The notes under the pieces were generated by a model. The model was not told where the DNA came from. It made no database searches and saw only the letters and a list, made by a program, of their open reading frames with translations. A stretch of 64,000 bases of DNA from Clitoria ternatea (lineage: Eukaryota > Streptophyta > Magnoliopsida > Fabales > Fabaceae): NCBI GenBank assembly GCA_037962975.1, contig CM075669.1:185574501-185638500 (forward strand), read 5' to 3'. The translations under genes and the position numbers were made by a program. This document shows positions 57,212 to 64,000 of this stretch, one piece after another (position 1 is the stretch's first letter; every line of letters starts with the position of its first letter).

Positions 57212-59054
57212 CAGGTTGCAAGAACCGTATTTTGGGCATTAGTTTCTATTTTATGATGATATGTTTTCATTTGCAAGAGCTTTTGGAAAATATGATTTGC
57301 GAAATCGTTTCTTGTTTAAAGCTTTGCATTTTTGTTTTGCGAAAATGTTTTGTGAAACTAGGATTCGAAAATGAACATGCATGATTATGTTGCTATTTTG
57401 AGTTATCGCATATGATGCATATATTACAATGATTAATCATGTATATGGTATGACCTCTGTTTTGGCATGATACATATAATTTTTAGTTATTCTTTGTAAA
57501 TTGTATATGATGCATGTTATAGAGTTTCTCAATTTTAGTATGTATGTTGTTGTCGTTTAAATTTGTATGATGTATGAGTTTATGCAATTTTTGTATTTGA
57601 TATGTGTTTTACTCATATGATATTCATCGTACAAATTATGAATCAATTGAGTTGATCTTCGAACATGAATGGTTCATGTTATGGGGCGTTAAGTGATAAG
57701 GTTTAAGTGTTAAACCATGGCCGTTCCTTAATCTAGGGTTCAAGAGTTGAAACCTAGACGGCCGTCATGGAAAGGCATTGCATGTTGGCATTAGCGTAAA
57801 TTGAATTCTAGGTTTTGAAACCCTAGACGGCGTTGCCTACATGTGCCTTGACGGCTGCGTTGTGAAGTGTTCGCAACAAGGAATTAGGGTTTCAAAGTGG
57901 TTGAAACCCTAGCCGAAATTTTAGAGCTGTTAATGGTCAAGGGACGTTCTGGCTAGGAAAGACTTGGTACTTAAGCGGTCACACCGCAAGGGGCGGCCCC
58001 CCCTTGACCCCCGCCCGCTAACCGGGTAGCGGGACCCCCGTACATTCTCTGCGTAGCGCCTTATTACCGACCCCATGTGTTTAATTGCCCGTTTTAAAAA
58101 TTAATTACTCTTTTAATGCTTTTAAATGGGTTATAATCAATTAATTAACACGTTGCATGGTGAATGGTTATGGTCTTAGTTATTTTATTTAAATACAGCC
58201 TGCGTGCTGTGCCTCTCTCTATTCTGTTGTATTTCTCTTCTCAACCCTTCACTCGTATGTAAAGCGAGTTTCTATTTAATCATGTAATCTTGATCGGGCC
58301 AACAAAGTAGAGACATAGAAGAAAACCAAGGAGTGGTGACTCTAAGAGGATGATGGATTCAAGAAGTAGGACTTCATGAAGCCATGGCAATATAGTTCCT
58401 CTAGGTTTATTTATTTATTTATTTTTCTTCTAGGAAGACCATAACCATCTCACAATTTCGTTTGCATGCTTTGGGGATAATTTTATTACGTTAAAGCGTT
58501 TAACAAAGACGGTAATTTTAAAATAAATTAAAATCCCTCAAAATAATATTAAGTTATAAACGCCTTCCAATAAGTACACTCGTCAACACTAATGTCAATA
58601 AATAGTGGGTCTGCCAAAGCAGGGCACTATTATTTATATTAGTAAGACACGATGGGATAATGGTAATATCCAAACTGTTTTATTGGGCTTTAACTTAACT
58701 AAGTTTTCAATTGGATTGAATATAACTTAGAGGCGTAAACATTGGGCTAAATATTCATAAGATGAATAATTAGTAATGGTTACTTAATCCAATGATTAAG
58801 AGTTGTATAAAGATACAATTGGAAAAAGTTTCTTACCTAAATAACCAAGTATTAGGTGATCAGCCAAAGCTGACTTAACACTTGGCAAAATATGGACCTT
58901 AGCCCACTAGAAAATCTTCCAACGGGATTTTCTGATTCGTGGAGGGTATTTTGTTTTGAATCAAAATAGTGGGAGACATATTTAATTTAAATGACCATAA
59001 TTTAAATATGTTTTGAAAATGATACTTACTACATATTTTCTGTTTTAGATAACC
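57212..59054 (+). other. Untranslated leader of the plus-strand copia
   Basis: About 1.84 kb with no significant frame. A G/C-rich stretch of cytosines and guanines lies at 57985-58045. The leader aligns in patches with 48093-50156. A leader of this size before gag is long for a copia element. Confidence 0.75.
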
Positions 59055-60209
59055 ATGACGTCAAACACACCTTCGAACCTTTCATTGCGATCAATCCTAG
59101 ACAAAGAAAAATTGTCTGGTTCTAACTTCCTTGACTGGTATAGAAACTTGAGGATTGTCCTCAAACAAGAGAAAAAGCAGTATGTCTTGGAAAGTCCAGT
59201 TCCGGAACCACCCGCTGCAAACGCCTCTAAAGCTGACAAGGATGCTTATAAGAAGCATCAGGATGATGCTTTAGATGTCCAATGCCTTATGTTGGCTACC
59301 GTGTCTCCTGAGCTTCAGAAGCAACATGAGCACATGGAGGCTTTCGATATGATCGAAAACCTAAGGAAGCTATATCAAGGTCAAGCTGACCAAGAATGAT
59401 ATGAAGTTTCCTCAGCCCTATTTAGCTGTAGACTTGAAGAGGGAGGTTCTGTAGGACCTCATGTGCTCAAAATGATTGGGTACTTGGAGAATCTAGCTAG
59501 GCTAGGATTCCCCTTCCCTCAGAAGTTGGCTACCAATCTCATTTTGAAATCATTACCTGACAGTTTTAAGCCAGTCATCATGAATTACAACATGAATGCA
59601 TTGGACAAAACATTGCCAGAGCTACTCAATATGTTGAGCACTGCTGAGCCCAATATTTCTAAAGGAAAGGGCAAGGCCATAATGATGGTTAATTCTGGCA
59701 AAGGTAAAGGAAAGGGCATGTATAAAGGCAAAGGAAAGGCTATTGTAGGAAATGGCAAGAAAATTTGGAAAGGCAAGGATAAGCCAAGTACATCAGCCTT
59801 AAAACCTGTGGGCGGGGTGGCTAAGGAAGGTAAATGTCACCATTGTGGACAAAAGGGACACTAGAAGAGAAACTGTCCAAAGTACCTAGAAGAGCTTAAG
59901 AAGAAGGGAAGTGAGACTTCCACTTTAGGTATTTTTGTTATAGAAATTAACATGTCAACTTCAACATCATGGGTATTAGATACTGGATGTGGATCTCACA
60001 TTTGTCTTAATGTGTAGGATCTAAGAAGGAGTAGGCAGTTGATGAAGGGCGAGGTAGACCTACGCGTTGGAAATGGAGCAAAAGTTGCTGCATTAGCTGT
60101 AGGGACTTATTTTTTATCCTTGCCCTCAGGGTTAGTCCTTGAATTGGACAATTGTTATTTTGTTCCGGCAATAAGGAGAAACATTATTTCTGTTTCTTGT
60201 CTTGATAAG
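59055..60209 (+). pseudogene. Copia gag and protease, first part of gag-pol
   Basis: From the ATG at 59055, gag reads SILDKEKLSGSNFLDWYRNL, typical of copia gag. A TGA at 59397-59399 interrupts it; the same frame then continues (HVLKMIGYLENLARLGFPFP). A Gly/Lys-rich stretch precedes a CCHC zinc knuckle near 59835-59875, inside which there is a TAG at 59862-59864. The protease motif VLDTGCGSHIC (catalytic Asp) lies near 59972-60004, followed by a TAG at 60015-60017. The frame then runs to DK at 60209, where the 60210 insertion begins. Three in-frame stops without frameshifts indicate decay by point mutation. Confidence 0.88.
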
Positions 60210-62151
60210 TGATGCTAAAATCCCGAGTCATTAACTTGGTGGTAAAAATCTTAGTAAAACAAAATATGACTCTCGGATTTACACTTATGGCAAGCGCACC
60301 AGTCATTAAAATTGTAGTGTATTTGATCGTCCCACAGGGATTGTGGTAAGTACCTCAATCTAGGACTAGTACAAGCTGAACCAACACGAAATACAAGTAG
60401 TTCATTCAGTTTTTATGATTTCAATGTTTTCTAGTTGTTTTTGGTATTTTCAGAAACAGAGTTAAGATGAATGTGAAAAGTGATTTAAAGAAAACAGGTC
60501 AGGATTGCTTCGGTTCACAATTTCCTCAAGAAACATACAAATAAGTATAATCGGACTTCACAATCTAGAGGACAATCCGCTTGTGGTTATTCCCTAATTC
60601 TTTAGGTGAAAAACACTAATTCTTAAGCAATGAACCTTAATTCCTTAAGTGCTCGATTAACCTAAGAATCTAATGCGAAATTGGAGGTTGAACTTTAACT
60701 ATTCACCTAAATTGATTAGGCCTGAACTAGTTAGAAAGCTGGAAGTTACCTAAGCTTCAGCCATGATTCCTCACTGGTGAAGTTCTTCATCGATTCTGGA
60801 TTTGTCAATCCAGCAGCTCTGCTCCACTCCTCAGCTTGTTCGCCTCAGGATCTAGAAGCCGATCTACTTGCTCACAGCTTCAAGACTCCATTGCTAACCT
60901 TCGCAATCCCAACCTTAGGGATTTAGAAGTCCATCGACGTTGGATTCATCGAAGGAATACAGAGAGACATGGATAGGAGAGTTTAGAGAGATGAAAATGT
61001 AGTGAGAGATTGGAATTGGAAAAATGAAGTGTATTATTTGTTCTATGTATTCTGTCTCTGGCCACCTATTACAGAATTTGTATAACCTATATATAAGTTT
61101 CTACCTAACTAACTAACTTAACTGATAACTTAGGAGAACTTAAGTTAACGACTAAAACTAATTAATTACATAGTTTACAGAATGAACAACTAATTACAAC
61201 TCAACGCTTAACAGGATCCAGCTCATCCTTAGCTAATTCACAGCACAGCAACAGCTAATTGATAGCTTACAACTTAAGTTACTTAAGGTTGTAGCAGTAG
61301 AGAAGAAGACAATGGACGCGAAAACAGTACTGCACAGGTGTGTTGTTGGAAGGGAGAAAGAAACAGAGTTGAGGTTACTGCTTATACGCTTCAGCTGCTG
61401 GGTTCTCGCTTGAGCGGATTAAACTTTCGCTTGGGCGAGCTCGGAATTGCACTGCAGTGTGGCTTTCTCGTGTAAGCGTTATGGCGAAGCTTAGGCGAAT
61501 TGAAAATATGTAATGCAGAATGGCTTTCTCGCTCAAGCGTGATAGAGTAGCTTAGGCGAAAGGTGATGTTTTGAGGTCACGCTTGAGCGTAGGCTTGCTT
61601 GAACTAATTTTTGACCTTCGCTTGAGCGAATTTAACTCCCGCTTGAGTGGATTAATTATTCAATCGGTATTCTACAGTTGGCGCTCGGGTTCTTCATACA
61701 ATATTCCGAGTCCTTGTTCTCTTTTGGAGTCAGTGTCTTTGAAGTCTTCTTAAGTTAGCTTTCCTGAAGTCTCGCTTGGTTAGTATTTGAGCTCCTTTCA
61801 GTCGGATTTGTGAAGACTCACTCGGAATTATCAATTCCTGCTCGGATTTGTAGGATTTCACTCGGAATTTTCTTCTTATCTCGAGTGCGCCCTGTTCCTG
61901 CACCAATAAAAAGCTACTTGCCTAGCAATTATATGCGGGCTGCTTAGTGAATTTATAAATACTTTAAAATTCCTTAACTAATTAATATTTTCAATCGGTT
62001 TCTTACATAAATAACATACTTTTGAAATGAATAACTAAAACATGAATTATTAACAAATTATTAAATAATAATATCAAAACTAGACAATACTTAGTAATTT
62101 ATGTTAAATAAACAGTGGAATAATTAAGTCTTTTCAAGACTTGACTTATCA
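60210..62151 (+). mobile_element. LTR-like insertion, 1.94 kb, in copia gag-pol
   Basis: TGATGCTAAAATCCC to GACTTATCA with the duplication ATAAG at 60205-60209 and 62152-62156. It has no gene and looks like a solo LTR of a further family. The segment near 60283-60345 (GCAAGCGCACC, then GATCGTCCCACAGGGATTG) resembles a pattern I associate with certain plant gypsy LTRs. It carries CGCTTGAGCG-type motifs at 61385-61640 and ACTCGG motifs at 61800-61870. The copia frame reads through if the insertion and one ATAAG are discounted. Confidence 0.85.
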
Positions 62152-62156
62152 ATAAG

Positions 62157-63734
62157 AAAGGGTTTTCCTTTACAATAAAGAACAATAGTTGTTCTGTTTA
62201 TTTAAAAGACATGTTTTATTGTTGTGCAAATTTGAGTAATGGACTTTATGTTCTAGATCTCGAAACCCATATCTATAACATTAATACTAAAAGGGTTAAA
62301 ACAAATGATTTAAACCCAACTTATCTTTGGCATTGTCGCCTAGGATATATAAATGAGAAACGCATTTCTAAACTCCATCAAGATGGATATTTAGAATCTT
62401 TTGATTTTGAATCAATAGATACATGTGAATCTTGTTTATTAGGGAAGATGACTAAGACCCCATTTACCAGAAAAGGTGAAAGGGCGAGTGATCTTCTTGG
62501 CTTGAGACATAGTGATGTATGTGGGCCTATAGGGACAATGGCTAGGGGAGGTTTTAGTTACTTCATCACTTTTACTGATGATTTTAGAAGGTATGGATTT
62601 GTGTTTCTCATGAAACATAAATCAGAATCCTTTGAAAAGTTCAAGGAGTTTAAACATGAAGTAGAGAACCAACTTGGCAAGACAATTAAAGCACTTCGAT
62701 CCGATCGAGGTGGTGAATATTTGAGCCTAGAGTTTGATGAATATCTTAAAGAGTGTGGGATTATATCTCAACTTACTCCCCCTGGGACACCAGAATGGAA
62801 TGGGGTTTCTGAGCGGAGAAATAGAACCTTGTTGGACATGGTTCGATCAATGATGAGTCAAACTGACCTCCCTAACTCATTGTGGGGACATGCTTTGTTG
62901 ACAGCAACTTTTACACTTAACCGTGTTCCACCAAAGGCTGTTATAAAGACACCATATGAGATATGGACTAGGAAACGACCTAGTATGTCTTTTCTTATGA
63001 TTTGGGGCTGTGAAGCTTATGTTAAGCGTCAAAGTTCAGATAAACTCGGGCCCAAGTCAGATAAATGTTTTTTTGTGGGATACCCAAAAGAAACTAAGGG
63101 TTATTATTTTTACAATCCTACCGAGGGCAAAGTGTTTGTTGCTCGGAATGCTGTATTCTTAGAAAGGGAATTCATCTCTACAAGAATCAGTGGGAGGAAA
63201 GTAGAAGTTGAAGAAATTCAAGACTCACAAGGAATTGAAGAGCCAATGGTGGAAGTGGAGCAGGACCCACAAAATGTTGTGATAACTCCAGCTCCAGTAG
63301 CACAAGACTTGCGTAGATCAGGTAGAATACGTCAACAACCTGAAAGATATGGATTTCTTGTAACTTAGGAAGGAGATGTATTCCTAATGGATCAAAATGA
63401 GCCAACATCTTATGAAGAGGACATTGCAAGTTCAGAATCTGAGAAATGGCTAGAAGCCATGGAATCTGAAATGGACTCCATGTACACTAATCAAGTTTGG
63501 AACTTGGTTGATGCACCTGAAGGGGTAAAACCTATAGGATGCAAGTGGGTTTTCAAAAAGAAAACTGACATGGATGGTAATATAAGTACCTTTAAAGCAA
63601 GGTTGGTGGCTAAAGGTTTCAAGCAAATACATGGTATAGACTATGATGAAACTTTTTCCCCAGTTGCTATGTTAAAGTCTGTTCGGATTCTGCTTGCTAT
63701 TGCTGCATACCATGATTATGAGATATGGCAAATG
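62157..63734 (+). pseudogene. Copia integrase and start of RT, second part of gag-pol
   Basis: The frame resumes after the insertion. The GAG-pre-integrase region and zinc site come first: WHCRLGYIN with a Tyr where the second His is usual, and CESC. The integrase core has Asp102 (HSDVCGP), Asp165 (RSDRGGEY) and Glu201 (GVSERRNR), numbered from 62211, with 35 residues between the last two. A TAG at 63366-63368 separates it from the RT start at 63387 (WLEAMESEMDSM, KWVFKKKTDMDGN, YDETFSPVAM). The RT is cut at 63735. It would insert and copy the element, but the stop, the altered zinc site and the cut make this copy defective. Confidence 0.9.
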
Positions 63735-64000
63735 TGTAACACCCTAATTTTAATAAGTAATAAACCTAAAAACAGGGAAAATTTTTTTTTCCATAAAAAC
63801 AGCCACTGGACAGTCGGCATAGAAAGAAGAGGAAGGCAAGGGAGATAAAAGAATATTCATACGCAAAGCAATCAGCGAGAGGAACAAGGCTGTCGGTAAT
63901 CAGCGGAGCACAGCAGCTTAAACCGGTCCAATCAGTTCAGCGAAATACATCAGCGCCTGGGCGAAACAGCTCTGGTCGCTCGGGCGAGGCACGATTCGCT
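63735..64000 (-). mobile_element. Family-A-like gypsy LTR, start only
   Basis: TGTAACACCCTAATT opens an LTR similar to 18185 onward, and the CGCCTGGGCG and CTCGGGCGAGGC motifs recur near 63953-63990. It interrupts the copia RT. The left flank is AAATG; the other end is outside the window. Confidence 0.85.

Larger units (their letters stand above)
55916..64000 (+). mobile_element. Ty1/copia element (Tork-like), gag-pol decayed, runs off the window
   Basis: The 5' LTR is 55916-57198, the primer site 57200-57211, the leader up to 59054, and gag-pol from 59055. The RT is cut at 63735 by a gypsy LTR, so the rest of pol and the 3' LTR lie beyond the window. The left 5-bp flank is GATCA; the right copy cannot be seen. 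LTR and leader are of the same family as the minus-strand element at 7659-51449. Confidence 0.9.

Overview
This window is intergenic plant DNA made almost entirely of LTR retrotransposons. I found no host protein gene, tRNA, rRNA or CRISPR array. The element families are plant types: Ty3/gypsy chromoviruses, a Tork-like Ty1/copia family, and primer-binding sites matching initiator tRNA-Met. The host is a flowering plant. The LTR style (CGCTTGAGCG motifs) makes a legume plausible, but I cannot prove that from the sequence.

Layout. 1-2522 is the right part of a family-A gypsy LTR. 2523-7653 holds degraded LTR-like sequence, a 2.6-kb solo-LTR-like block (3628-6266) with repeat arrays, and a small GC-rich coding-like scrap. 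7659-51449 is one minus-strand copia element (target duplication ATCCA) inflated to 43.8 kb by insertions. Its left LTR is split by a plus-strand gypsy (8434-14235, duplication AGGAG). Its short, pol-less interior is split by a decayed gypsy (15060-48092, duplication GCTTT). That gypsy's left LTR is split by a tandem gypsy array, LTR-internal-LTR-internal-LTR (18185-35613, duplication GCATT), and its gag by a solo LTR (40373-43213, duplication CGACA). 51455-55915 is old degraded DNA containing a minus-strand Tat/Athila-like gypsy pol remnant. A plus-strand copia element of the same family as the host copia starts at 55916 and runs to the window end; it is split by a 1.94-kb LTR-like insertion (60210-62151, duplication ATAAG) and by a family-A-like gypsy LTR starting at 63735.

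Function and state. The best-preserved genes are two near-identical 1317-residue gag-pol frames (21340-25293 and 28734-32687). All visible protease, RT, RNase H and integrase catalytic residues are present, but both frames carry the same stop codons before the integrase C-terminus and chromodomain. All other gag/pol regions carry several stops or frameshifts. The order of insertion can be read from the nesting: copia first, then the 15060 gypsy, then the gypsy that became the tandem array.

Main points of interest are the three-LTR array with a mosaic middle LTR, the exact nesting with matching target duplications, CGCTTGAGCG and ACTCGG motif arrays shared by different LTR families, and a conserved G-box/TATA/splice-donor-like block inside LTRs. 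All identifications were made by reading; no database search was run, and counts of differences were made by eye.
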